Shown here in pieces: positions 15,233-27,228 of a stretch of DNA of 64,000 nucleotides. Source of the DNA: Micromonospora mirobrigensis (lineage in GTDB: Bacteria; Actinomycetota; Actinomycetes; Mycobacteriales; Micromonosporaceae); contig NZ_FMCX01000004.1 of NCBI RefSeq assembly GCF_900091555.1, positions 310,001 through 374,000 on the forward strand, in the 5' to 3' direction. Both the position numbers and the translations under genes were made by a program. How positions within the stretch are numbered: the stretch's first letter is position 1; each line of letters begins with the position of its first letter. The notes under the pieces are model-generated. The model was not told the DNA's origin, searched no databases, and saw only the letters and a program-made list of their open reading frames with translations.

Positions 15233-15627
15233 GTCAGGGGGCCCGCCCGGGTCCCGATGTTTCGCCGATCGCCGCCTCTGATGACGTGCTGAGCCGGCTG
15301 CCCGGCGCGCACGTCACCTTCGTCGCCGAACGACCCGGCCCGGTCGTCAACGCGGTCGGCAGCCTGCGCCTGTACGCCGACGCGGCGCTCGCTGACGCGC
15401 CCAGCCCGGACGTGATCGTCGTGCCCGGCGGGCCGGGACAGAACGCGCACCTGCTCGACGGGCCGGTCCAACGGTGGCTACGCATCGGCGGGGACGTCAC
15501 CGCCCAGGCCACCCAACTGGCCCACGAGTACCAGCCCCGACCGCCCTACCAGGCCGGCGATCCGGCCACCGCGCCTCGGGAGATCGTGCGGGCGGTCCTG
15601 GCCCGCCGCGACACCATCGTGGCGTGA
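15229..15627 (+). pseudogene. DJ-1/PfpI-family gene with the catalytic core deleted
   Basis: An open frame of 132 codons from a GTG overlapping the acyltransferase stop. The piece VLSRLPGAHVTFVAERPGPV through SPDVIVVPGGPGQNAHLLDG and VQRWLR matches the first half of DJ-1/PfpI proteins. It then jumps directly to QATQLAHEYQPRPPYQAGDP, the C-terminal end. About 75 residues are missing, including the Cys nucleophile elbow (normally VCTG) and the His that follows. The N terminus before VLSRLPG also lacks the usual first strand. The product could not be an active amidase or glyoxalase, and there is no ribosome site of note. Confidence 0.75.
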
Positions 15628-15665
15628 GGGGCGCGGCCGTCCGGCCGTGCCGCGGCGAACCGAGG

Positions 15666-17399
15666 TCAGAGCGAGACGATCGCCGCGCTCTCCGCCGGCA
15701 GTTGGATGCCGTCCCGCATCACCGTGACCCCCTCGGAGGTGGCCAGCAGCACTCGCCGCACCACCCCGGGCAGGTTGACCCGCTGCGACCGGTCCGCGAG
15801 GTTCGCCACCACCAGGCACTCGCCGCGCCGCATCACCAGGAACTGGTCGCCGTGGCGCACCTCCACCGCGCCCAACCGAGGGTCGGACAGCTCGGGACGC
15901 GACTTGCGCAGGGCGATCAACCGCCGGTGGAAGTCGTACATCTCCCGGTGCTCGGCCTTGTCCAGCTCGGCCCAGTCCAGCCGGGAACGGACGAACGTCT
16001 GCGGGTCCTGCGGGTCGGGCACGTCGCCCGGGGGCCAGCCGTGCGCGGCGAACTCGCGCTTGCGGCCGGTGGCCACCGCGACCGCCAGCTCCGGCTCCGG
16101 ATGACTGGTGAAGAACTGCCACGGCGTGCTGGCCGCCCACTCCTCCCCCATGAACAGCATCGGGGTGAACGGCGCGGTCAGCAGCAGCACCGCGCCGACC
16201 CGCAGCATCGCCGGCGACAGCGTCGCGGAGATCCGGTCGCCGGTGGCCCGGTTGCCGATCTGGTCGTGGTTCTGCAGGTACGCCACGAAGCGGTGCCCCG
16301 GGGTGCGCTGCCGGTCCACCGGCCGGCCGTGGCTGCGGTTGCGGAAGCTGGACCAGGTGCCGGCGTGGAAGAACGCCCCGGTCAGCACGTCGCTCAGGCA
16401 CTCCAGCGAGCCGAAGTCGCCGTAGTAGCCCTGCCGTTCCCCGGTGAGCAGGGTGTGCAGGGCGTGGTGGGCGTCGTCGTTCCACTGGGCGTGCAGGCCG
16501 TAGCCGCCCGCCTCGCGTCCGGTGATCAGCGTCGGGTCGTTCAGGTCGGACTCGGCGATCAGCGACAGCGGCCGGCCCAGGTGGGTGCTGAGCGACTCCA
16601 CCTCGACGGCGACCTGCTCCAGGAAGTGGGTGGCGCGCGAGTCGGGCATGGCGTGCACGGCGTCCAGCCGCAGCCCGTCGACGTGGTAGTCGCGCAGCCA
16701 CATCAGCACGCTGTCGATGATGTAGCGGCGTACCTCGTCGGAGTGCGGGCCGTCCAGGTTGACCGTGCGCCCCCAGGTGTTGGACTGCTCGTTGAGGTAG
16801 GGGGCGAACATCGGCGCGTAGGCCCCGGAGGGCCCGAAATGGTTGTAGACGACGTCGAGGATCACCCCCAGCCCCTTGGCGTGGGCGGCGTCGACGAGGC
16901 GTTTCAGGCCGTCCGGGCCGCCGTACGGCTGGTGCGGGGCGTACCAGCAGACGCCGTCGTAACCCCAGTTGTGCTCGCCGTTGAAGGCGTTGACCGGCAG
17001 CAGCTCGATCAGGTCGACGCCGAGCTCCACCAGGTGGTCGAGGCGGTCGATCGCCGCGTCGAAGGTGCCCTCCGGGGTGAACGTGCCGATGTGCAGCTCG
17101 TAGAGGATGCTGCCGGGCAGTTGCCGGCCGGTCCAGCCCTGGTCGGTCCAGTCGAAGGCGGCGTGGTCGTAGACCCGGCTGGGGCCGTGCACCCCGTGCG
17201 GCTGCCACGCCGACCGCGGGTCGGGCAGGGCCCGCTCGTCGTCGTCGAGGACGAAGGCGTAGTCGGTGCCGGGGCCGGCGTCGGGCGACTCGGCCCGCCA
17301 CCAGCCGTCCCGGTCGGCGGCCATCTCCCGGTCGGGAGCGCCGGGCAGGCGCAGCCGCACCCGGGCGGCGTCGGGCGCCCACACGGTGAACTCGGTCAT
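15666..17399 (-). CDS. treZ: Malto-oligosyltrehalose trehalohydrolase
   Basis: A 577-residue GH13 enzyme that releases trehalose from maltooligosyl trehalose made by TreY. An N-terminal carbohydrate-binding beta domain (1-90) precedes the barrel. Conserved regions are visible: DVVYNHFG, DGLRLDAVHAM with the nucleophile Asp, AESDLND with the acid Glu, and LQNHDQIGNR. TreZ-typical spacing and the short C-terminal domain ending in a beta region (VVANLADRSQRVNLPG) support the call. Its ATG overlaps the treY stop (ATGA). It is the last gene of the glgX-treY-treZ operon, which turns glycogen branches into trehalose for osmotic and storage needs. Confidence 0.96.
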   Translation of the reverse strand: MTEFTVWAPDAARVRLRLPGAPDREMAADRDGWWRAESPDAGPGTDYAFVLDDDERALPDPRSAWQPHGVHGPSRVYDHAAFDWTDQGWTGRQLPGSILYELHIGTFTPEGTFDAAIDRLDHLVELGVDLIELLPVNAFNGEHNWGYDGVCWYAPHQPYGGPDGLKRLVDAAHAKGLGVILDVVYNHFGPSGAYAPMFAPYLNEQSNTWGRTVNLDGPHSDEVRRYIIDSVLMWLRDYHVDGLRLDAVHAMPDSRATHFLEQVAVEVESLSTHLGRPLSLIAESDLNDPTLITGREAGGYGLHAQWNDDAHHALHTLLTGERQGYYGDFGSLECLSDVLTGAFFHAGTWSSFRNRSHGRPVDRQRTPGHRFVAYLQNHDQIGNRATGDRISATLSPAMLRVGAVLLLTAPFTPMLFMGEEWAASTPWQFFTSHPEPELAVAVATGRKREFAAHGWPPGDVPDPQDPQTFVRSRLDWAELDKAEHREMYDFHRRLIALRKSRPELSDPRLGAVEVRHGDQFLVMRRGECLVVANLADRSQRVNLPGVVRRVLLATSEGVTVMRDGIQLPAESAAIVSL

Positions 17400-19726
17400 G
17401 CGGCAGCCTCCACGGAATCGGTGGGAGCGAGGAGGGCGACGGGGTACGTGCTCAACAGATCATGCACGGGCAGCTCAGAGCCACTGTAGACCCGCCCGGT
17501 GAACATGTCAGTCACCCGATTAACGGAAAGTGACAGGGTGGTGTCGCGCCAGCCGCCGGAGCGGGCCAGTCCCAGCGGCAGCCGGGTGGCCACCGCGATC
17601 GCCCCACCCCGGTCGAAGGCCACCGCGTGCGCCCCGGCCGGCCCCCGCGCCGGCACCGGGCGGTAGGTGGTGAACAGCTCCGGGTGCTCCCGCCGCAGCC
17701 GCAGGGTCCGCGACACCACCAGCAGCTTGGCCGCGCCGTCCGCGGCCACCTCGGGCCGGTCGCCGGCATCGAGCCGGTCCAGCAGCTCCCGGCGTACGGC
17801 GAAGTCGACCGGGCGGCGGTTGTCCGGGTCGACCAGGGAGTTCTCCCACAGCTCGGTGCCCTGGTAGACGTCGGGCACGCCGGGCATGGCCAGCTGCACC
17901 AGCTTCTGCCCGAGCGAGTTGGACCAGCCGGCCGGGGTGAGCTCGGCGGCGAACGCGGTGATCTCGGCGTGCAGCTCCCGGTCGTCGTACATCCGGTCGA
18001 CCAGGGCGTGCAGCTCCCGCTCGAAGGCCAGGTCGGGGTCGGCCCAGCTGGTCGAGACCGACGCCTCCCGGGACGCCTTCTCCACGTACGCGTGCAGCCG
18101 TTCCCGCTCGATCGGCCAGGCGCCGATGGCGGTCTGCCAGAGCAGGTGGGCGAAGTCCGGATCGGCAAGCGGCGCCTTCGCCGTCCAGCGGGCCACCTGC
18201 TCGGCCCAGCGGCCGGGCAGCTCGGACAGGACGGCGAGCCGGGCCCGGACGTCCTCGCCGCGCTTGGTGTCATGGGTCGACAGGGCGGTCATCCCGGCCG
18301 GCCAGCGGACCTGGCGGGCGGTGGCGAAGCGGTGGAACTCCGCCGGCGGCACGCCGAAGTGCGCCGGGCTGCCACCGACCTCGTTGAGGGCGACGAACCG
18401 GCTCCACCGGTAGTAGGCGGTGTCCTCCACCCCCTTGGCCATCACCGCGCCGGTGAGCTGCGGGAACCGGGCGGCCAGCTCGTGGTCGGGGTCGCGCAGC
18501 AGCGCGGTGACCGCGTCCAGGGTCCGGGTCAGGTCCGGCCGCCGTCGGCCGGCCTCGGCGCGGGCGGCGGCCAGGTGCCGGGCCCCCTCGGGCGGGTAGC
18601 CCCGGTAGACGGGGAAGCAGGCGGCCAGCTCGGCGAGGGCGGCCCGGGTGTCGTGCCGGTCCAGCTCGGGGGCGAGCGCGGCCAGCCGGCTCAGCTCGGC
18701 GGCGAGCAGCCGGGTGGCGGCGGCCAGCTTCGTGTCGTGGGTGAGGTCCTGCCAGGAGGTGTGCCGGCCGGTGAGCCGGGCGTCCAGGGCGGTGAAGTCA
18801 CCCTCGGCGGCGCCGTCGACGAAGAGCCCGCTGACGGCGGCGAGCGCGTCGTAGCCGGTGGTGCCGTCGACCGGCCAGTCCGGCAGCTCCTCGCCGTACT
18901 CGAGGATCTTCTCCACCACCAGCCACGCGTCCGGCGCGGCGGCGCGCAGCCGGGCCAGGTAACCGGCCGGGTCGCGCAGCCCGTCCGGGTGGTCGACCCG
19001 GATGCCGTCGACGTCGCCGGCGGCCACCCAGCGCAGGATCTCGGCGTGGGTGGCGTCGAAGACGGCCGGGTCCTCCACCCGCAGCCCGGCCAGGTCGGAG
19101 ACGGCGAAGAAGCGACGGTACGTCAGCTCGGCGTCGCCGCGCCGCCAGGAGACCAGCTCGTAGTGCTGCCGGTCGTGGACCTGCCGGGCGGCGCCCTCGC
19201 CGGTGCCGTCGGCGATCGGGAAGCGGTGCTCGTGGTAGCGCAGCTCGCCGTCGACCACCTTGAGGTCGTCCAGCGCGTCGGGGGTGTCGGCGAGCACCGG
19301 CAGCAGCAGCCGGCCCCGCTCCCAGTCGATGTCGAACCAGTCCGCGTACGCCGAGGCCCGACCCCGGCGCAGCACGTCCCACCAGGCCGGGTTCGCGGCG
19401 GGCTGGGCCACCCCCGCGTGGTTGGGCACGATGTCGACGACCAGGCCCAGCCCGGCGTCGCGCAGCGCCCGGGCCAGCCGCTGCCGGCCGCCCTCGCCGC
19501 CGAGTTCCGGGTTGACCGCGCGGTGGTCGACCACGTCGTAGCCGTGCTGGGAGCCGGGGGTGGCGGTGAGCAGCGGGGCGCTGTAGAGGTGGCTGACGCC
19601 CAGCGCGGCCAGGTAGTCGGTGACGCCGGCCGTGGCGTCCAGGTCGAAGCCGGGGCGGATCTGGACGCGGTAGGTCGACCCCACCCGCGTCGTCGGTGCC
19701 GTCGGGGGTCGGGGGGTGTCGGGCAT
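17396..19726 (-). CDS. treY: Maltooligosyl trehalose synthase
   Basis: A 776-residue GH13 enzyme that converts the reducing end of maltodextrins to an alpha,alpha-1,1 linkage. It begins with the characteristic STYRVQIRPGFDLDATAG, then HLYSAPLLTATPGSQHGYDVVDH, the catalytic-site regions VDIVPNHAGV and DGIRVDHPDGLRDP, and VVEKILEYGEELP with the acid Glu. The C-terminal half shows TALSTHDTKRGEDVRARLAV, another treY hallmark. It starts four bases after the glgX stop and overlaps treZ by four bases. Length is normal for the family. Confidence 0.96.
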   Translation of the reverse strand: MPDTPRPPTAPTTRVGSTYRVQIRPGFDLDATAGVTDYLAALGVSHLYSAPLLTATPGSQHGYDVVDHRAVNPELGGEGGRQRLARALRDAGLGLVVDIVPNHAGVAQPAANPAWWDVLRRGRASAYADWFDIDWERGRLLLPVLADTPDALDDLKVVDGELRYHEHRFPIADGTGEGAARQVHDRQHYELVSWRRGDAELTYRRFFAVSDLAGLRVEDPAVFDATHAEILRWVAAGDVDGIRVDHPDGLRDPAGYLARLRAAAPDAWLVVEKILEYGEELPDWPVDGTTGYDALAAVSGLFVDGAAEGDFTALDARLTGRHTSWQDLTHDTKLAAATRLLAAELSRLAALAPELDRHDTRAALAELAACFPVYRGYPPEGARHLAAARAEAGRRRPDLTRTLDAVTALLRDPDHELAARFPQLTGAVMAKGVEDTAYYRWSRFVALNEVGGSPAHFGVPPAEFHRFATARQVRWPAGMTALSTHDTKRGEDVRARLAVLSELPGRWAEQVARWTAKAPLADPDFAHLLWQTAIGAWPIERERLHAYVEKASREASVSTSWADPDLAFERELHALVDRMYDDRELHAEITAFAAELTPAGWSNSLGQKLVQLAMPGVPDVYQGTELWENSLVDPDNRRPVDFAVRRELLDRLDAGDRPEVAADGAAKLLVVSRTLRLRREHPELFTTYRPVPARGPAGAHAVAFDRGGAIAVATRLPLGLARSGGWRDTTLSLSVNRVTDMFTGRVYSGSELPVHDLLSTYPVALLAPTDSVEAAA

Positions 19727-19730
19727 GAGG

Positions 19731-21851
<2,121 letters not shown>

Positions 21852-22167
21852 CTCGCTCCTTCAACCATGATCATGAGCGCCCGGTCGGGCGGACCGCCGA
21901 TGCGCACGCCGCTAATGCCCCGCCACCCGAGCCGGCAATCCACCCGTTCGGACCGTAACCGATATCCACCGTCCTGGTGCCCGCTGGACGTTCAGGTGTC
22001 ATCCGTCACGATGGCCCTTTTCGAGATGCGCCACGGCGCGTGATGGCCTTTGCTAGGGGCGGGCGCGCGGGCGCGTGCCCGCCTCGGCCCTCGGCCAATC
22101 CTCAGCCTGTTCCTCCGCCGCCACCGATGCCGGCGTCGTACCCCCGCGTGCATGGACGGAGATCAAT
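21852..22167. other. Divergent promoter region between glgX and the GT4 gene
   Basis: 316 bases with no open frame I can support. It contains a short palindrome CATGATCATG next to the glgX start, a moderately AT-rich patch at 21955-22025, and GGACGGAG just before the GT4 GTG. I saw no clear -35/-10 pair, operator palindrome or SigF-type element. Confidence 0.5.
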
Positions 22168-23571
22168 GTGACAACCCTGCGGTTCGGCGACCAGCCCGCC
22201 ACCGCCCCGGACCGGACCCGCCGGCCCACCGTCACCACCCTGCCCCGGCACTCCACGCCGGTCGGCACGGGCGGCCCCGGCCGTCCACTCAAGATCCTGA
22301 TGCTGTCCTGGGAATATCCGCCGGTGCTCGTCGGCGGCCTCGGCCGGCACGTCCACGCCCTGTCGGTCGCCCTCGCCACCGCCGGGCACGACGTCACCGT
22401 GGTCACCCGCCACACCGACGGCGCACCCCTGGAGGAGTACGCCGACGGCGTCCGCATCCTGCGCGCCGCCGAAGACCCCGTCCGCTTCCCCCTCGCCACC
22501 GACTCCCTCCTGGCCTGGACCATGGCCTTCAACCACACCCTCACCCGCGCCGCCCTGCGCGCCACCGAAACCGGCACCTACGACGTCATCCACGCCCACG
22601 ACTGGCTCGTCGCCCACACCGCGATGACCCTGCGCGACCACCTGGACGTGCCGCTGGTCAGCACCATCCACGCCACCGAGGCCGGCCGGCACCAGGGCTG
22701 GCTGCCCGAGGAGATGAACCGCACCATCCACGGCGTGGAGCACTGGCTGAGCAACTCCTCGGGTCGGGTGATCGTCTGCTCCGGCTACATGCGCGACGAG
22801 GTGGGCGCGCTGTTCGGGGTGGATTCGGCCCGGGTCGACGTGGTGCCCAACGGGGTCGAGCCGCACCGCTGGCGGGTTCCGGTCGCCGCGGTCGCCTCCG
22901 CCCGGGCCCGGTTCGCCGCGGACGGCCCGCTGGTCACCTTCGCCGGCCGGCTGGTCTACGAGAAGGGCGTCCAGCACCTGATCGCCGGGCTGCCCCGGCT
23001 GCGCGAGCGGCACCCCGGCCTGCGCGCCGTGATCGTCGGCGACGGCCCGTACAAGGCCGAGCTGGAGGCCGAGGTGCACCGGCACGGGCTGGGCGACACG
23101 GTCAGCATGCCCGGCTTCCTCGGCGGCACCGACCTGCCGGCCGTGATGGCCGCCTCGGACTGCTTCGCGGTGCCGAGCATCTACGAGCCGTTCGGCATGG
23201 TCGCCCTGGAGGGCGCCGCCGCCGGCGCGCCGCTGGCCGTCGCGGCCACCGGCGGGCTCGCGGAGATCGTCGAGCCGGGCGTGACCGGGATGACCTTCGC
23301 GCCGCAGGACCCGGACGGGCTCAGCGAGGCCGTGCACACCCTGCTCTCCGACCGCGAGCGCGCCCGGGACATCGCCCGCCGGGCCCGCACCATGGTGCAC
23401 GAGCAGTACGGCTGGGCGGCCATCGCCCACCGGACCGCCGCCACCTACACCGCCGCGATCACCAGGGCGCCGGCGTTCGCCACCGAGCGCGCCGAGCTGC
23501 GGATGACGCTGGGCCGGGCCACCGCCCCCACCGTCGCCGGCAACCTGCTCGCCGCCGCCGGCCTGCGCTGA
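22168..23571 (+). CDS. GT4-family glycosyltransferase, glycogen-synthase-like
   Basis: A 467-residue GT-B enzyme. The GTG at 22168 is preceded by GGACGGAG; an upstream in-frame ATG would add 31 residues of unlikely sequence. After a 45-residue disordered lead come KILMLSWEYPPVLVGGLGRHV (sugar-nucleotide lobe opening), VIHAHDWLVAHTA, VVPNGVEPHRW, the donor-binding TFAGRLVYEKGVQHLI, and the retaining-enzyme motif SIYEPFGMVALEGAAAG. The KxGG-like PVLVGGLGRHV and the neighbouring glgX-tre operon point to an actinobacterial alpha-glucan transferase (GlgA/GlgM-like), but GT4 members vary and the donor is not proven. Confidence 0.8.
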   Translation: MTTLRFGDQPATAPDRTRRPTVTTLPRHSTPVGTGGPGRPLKILMLSWEYPPVLVGGLGRHVHALSVALATAGHDVTVVTRHTDGAPLEEYADGVRILRAAEDPVRFPLATDSLLAWTMAFNHTLTRAALRATETGTYDVIHAHDWLVAHTAMTLRDHLDVPLVSTIHATEAGRHQGWLPEEMNRTIHGVEHWLSNSSGRVIVCSGYMRDEVGALFGVDSARVDVVPNGVEPHRWRVPVAAVASARARFAADGPLVTFAGRLVYEKGVQHLIAGLPRLRERHPGLRAVIVGDGPYKAELEAEVHRHGLGDTVSMPGFLGGTDLPAVMAASDCFAVPSIYEPFGMVALEGAAAGAPLAVAATGGLAEIVEPGVTGMTFAPQDPDGLSEAVHTLLSDRERARDIARRARTMVHEQYGWAAIAHRTAATYTAAITRAPAFATERAELRMTLGRATAPTVAGNLLAAAGLR

Positions 23572-23623
23572 AAGGAGGGGCCCCTTGTTAACGCCTGCGG
23601 TATAGCAGGGGACCCCTGTTAAC
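23572..23623. repeat. 52-bp GTTAAC/GGGGCCCC repeat, copy 1
   Basis: Starts at the base after the GT4 stop codon. It contains AGGGGCCCCT, then TTGTTAACGCCT, then GGGGACCCCTGTTAAC, so it is both internally palindromic and made of two similar half-units. It matches copy 2 at 54332-54383 at 49 of 52 positions. Its placement right after a gene suggests a role as terminator or mRNA end signal, or a mobile REP-like element. Confidence 0.85.
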
Positions 23624-23676
23624 AACCGCGCCACGGTCGCGCCCGCTCCGGCGGCCGGCCGTGATCGCGTACGCGG

Positions 23677-23710
23677 AAGGCCGCCGACCCCGCGCGGGGC
23701 CGGCGGCCTT
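23677..23710 (-). terminator. Hairpin terminator of gltA
   Basis: AAGGCCGCCG (23677-23686) pairs exactly with CGGCGGCCTT (23701-23710), and CCCC with GGGG inside. It begins 19 bases beyond the gltA stop codon and also faces the end of the convergent GT4 gene, so it can serve both strands. Confidence 0.8.
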
Positions 23711-23728
23711 CGTCGTGCCTGACCGGAC

Positions 23729-25012
<1,284 letters not shown>

Positions 25013-25179
25013 GTGGTTCCTCGCTTCGCCGGCGAAATCCTCGTTGAATTGCCTTCGCTTTTACCGTAATCGCGGTCCGGCCGATACCGCCCACCGTGGT
25101 TCGGGGGTGAGGTATGCGTCACCCGATTCCCGACCGGGCCGATCGGAAACCCGCTCGTCCGCGAAGGCGGAAGGCTATC

Positions 25180-27228
25180 TCAGGACAGCCGCAGCCGACG
25201 CAGCGCGTCCCCCGGCCCCACCCGGTAGACGGCGAGCTGGTTGGCGCCGGATCTGAACAGCCGGTCGTCGGCGAGCAGGGCGGCGAAGCGCCGCCCGCCG
25301 GCGTCCCGAGGCACCACCGGCACCACCGCCCCCACCCGGCCGTTGACCGCCACCGCCAGCAGCGTGCCGTCCGGCACCTGGTCCGGCACCGTGCCCCAGA
25401 CCAGCGCGGGAAGCTCCCCGTCCTGCGGGCGGACGACGCGGAACGCGGCCAGGTTCGCCACGGTGGCGCCGCCCCCGGCCGGCCGGTCACCGACCGTCGT
25501 GCCGACCAGCGGGTGGACGGCCGGCGACGGCGGCGGGGCGGGCACCCCGCCGGTGATCGTCAGCGGCTGCCCGGGCCGGTCGTAGAAGCGCTTCTCCGCG
25601 CCCGCCCGGGGGGCCTGCCGCGCGGACCGCCCGTCGACCCGCCACGGCAGGCGTACGTGCGCGTAGTCGGCGATCGTCGGCAGCAGGTCGACGTGCTCCC
25701 AGTTGCGGTCGTCCACCCGGCCGGCGTGCTGGCCCGGCTCCTTGACGAACATCGGCACCCACGCCACCTGGCCGGCGGCGTGGTTGATCGCGTCCAGCCC
25801 CCGCCCCTGCCAGTCCCGCTGGAAGCTGACCCCGTGGTCGGCGGTGACCAGCACCAGCGCCTTGTCGTACAGGCCGGTGGCGCGCAGGGTCCGCAACGTC
25901 TCGCCGATCAGCCGGTCGGTGTAGCCGAGCTGGGCCAGGTGCCGGGCCCGGGCCAGGTCCACCCAGCCGGCCCCGTCGTTGGGCAGGTCCTCCGGGGCGG
26001 GGTAGCGGGCGCCCGAGGGCAGGAACACCCACGGGGCGTGCGGCATCAGCAGGTGCAGGAAGTGCAGCGTCGGCCGGGAGCTGGGGCGCAGCCCGGCCAG
26101 GAAGCTGGTGAACCGGGCCGGCTGGTTGTCGTCCAGGCTGTCGAAGCGGAACTTCGGGTCGGCCGGGATGGGCTCGGCCGCGTCCAGCCCGGCCTCGGCC
26201 GCGGTCCGCTCCCGGTACGACTCCTCCGGGTCGATCCGGCTCTCCACCGGCGCGGCGACCTGGCGCAGCAGCCTGCCGCTCTGCCGGACCAGCACGCCGA
26301 GGCCCTGCTCGGGGGTGCTGGGCTGCTCGCAGCGGCTGGGTGGGCAGAGCCGGGTGATGCTCTCCTCGGCGCGGACGTCGTAGAGGCCGCCGAGGGCGGT
26401 GAAGAGGTTGTCCGGGTACTGCGAGTAGTGCGGGGCGACGGACTTCGCCGGATAGCGGCCGGTGAGCATGGCCGGCAGCGCGTACGGGGTCCAGCCGCTG
26501 ACCCCGGTGGCGTCGCGGTACCAGGTCGACCCGGCGGCCAGCTCGGCGAAGTGCGGATACTTCGCGGCGTCGATCCGGCCGTCCGGGCCGAGCAACGACA
26601 CCAGCGGGAACTCGTCCAGGACGATCATGACGATCGGCGGGTGGGCGCCGGCCGCGGCCTGACCGGCGGCCCCGCCCTGCCCGCGCGGCAGCACCACCGC
26701 CGAGGCGGGCGAGGCGAACAGGAACAGCAGCACAAAGACCGGTGGGCCGACCGCGGCCACCCGCAGCACCCGGCCGGGCGCCCGCCACCGCCGGTGCGCG
26801 GCCGCCCCGGCGGCGCCGGCCAGCGCCGCCACCAGCAGCAGCGGTACGCCCCGCAGAGGCGTGACGTGCCGCCCCACCTGCACGGCGAGCGCGGCGAGCA
26901 GCAGCCCGACCAGCCCGGTGTGCACCGCCGCGCGGACCGCCCGGCCGGCCAGCCGGCTGGCCGCCCCGAGCAGCGCCAGCGGCACGGTGGGCGCCACCGC
27001 GATCAGCCCCACCAGCAGCAGCACGTCCGCGGGTCGGGCGCGGTGGAAGAGGAAGAAGTCGGGGCTGTGCCCGAGCACGTCCAGCACCGGCTGGGTGACC
27101 ACCAGCCCGACCAGCGCCACCACTTCGAGCAGGCGGCGCAGCTCGGCCCGCCAGCCGGCGGTGGCCCGTGCCGCAGCCGGCGCCGGGGTGGGGGCCGGCG
27201 CCGGGGGCGCCAGGGTCCGGTCAGCCAC
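25180..27228 (-). CDS. Membrane-anchored alkaline-phosphatase-superfamily (sulfatase/LtaS-like) enzyme
   Basis: A 682-residue protein. The GTG at 27228 overlaps the end of the methyltransferase gene by 8 bases, which fixes the start better than upstream options. Four to five membrane helices span residues 25-200; an extracellular catalytic domain follows. Metal and nucleophile sites of the superfamily are seen in PPIVMIVLDEFP (metal Asp), SGWTPYALPAMLTG (Thr nucleophile), FLHLLMPHAPWVFLP and LVLVTADHGVSF (metal Asp-His). Such enzymes transfer or hydrolyse phosphoglycerol or sulfate groups on envelope polymers; the substrate is unknown. It is the third gene of a three-gene operon. Confidence 0.8.
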   Translation of the reverse strand: MADRTLAPPAPAPTPAPAAARATAGWRAELRRLLEVVALVGLVVTQPVLDVLGHSPDFFLFHRARPADVLLLVGLIAVAPTVPLALLGAASRLAGRAVRAAVHTGLVGLLLAALAVQVGRHVTPLRGVPLLLVAALAGAAGAAAHRRWRAPGRVLRVAAVGPPVFVLLFLFASPASAVVLPRGQGGAAGQAAAGAHPPIVMIVLDEFPLVSLLGPDGRIDAAKYPHFAELAAGSTWYRDATGVSGWTPYALPAMLTGRYPAKSVAPHYSQYPDNLFTALGGLYDVRAEESITRLCPPSRCEQPSTPEQGLGVLVRQSGRLLRQVAAPVESRIDPEESYRERTAAEAGLDAAEPIPADPKFRFDSLDDNQPARFTSFLAGLRPSSRPTLHFLHLLMPHAPWVFLPSGARYPAPEDLPNDGAGWVDLARARHLAQLGYTDRLIGETLRTLRATGLYDKALVLVTADHGVSFQRDWQGRGLDAINHAAGQVAWVPMFVKEPGQHAGRVDDRNWEHVDLLPTIADYAHVRLPWRVDGRSARQAPRAGAEKRFYDRPGQPLTITGGVPAPPPSPAVHPLVGTTVGDRPAGGGATVANLAAFRVVRPQDGELPALVWGTVPDQVPDGTLLAVAVNGRVGAVVPVVPRDAGGRRFAALLADDRLFRSGANQLAVYRVGPGDALRRLRLS

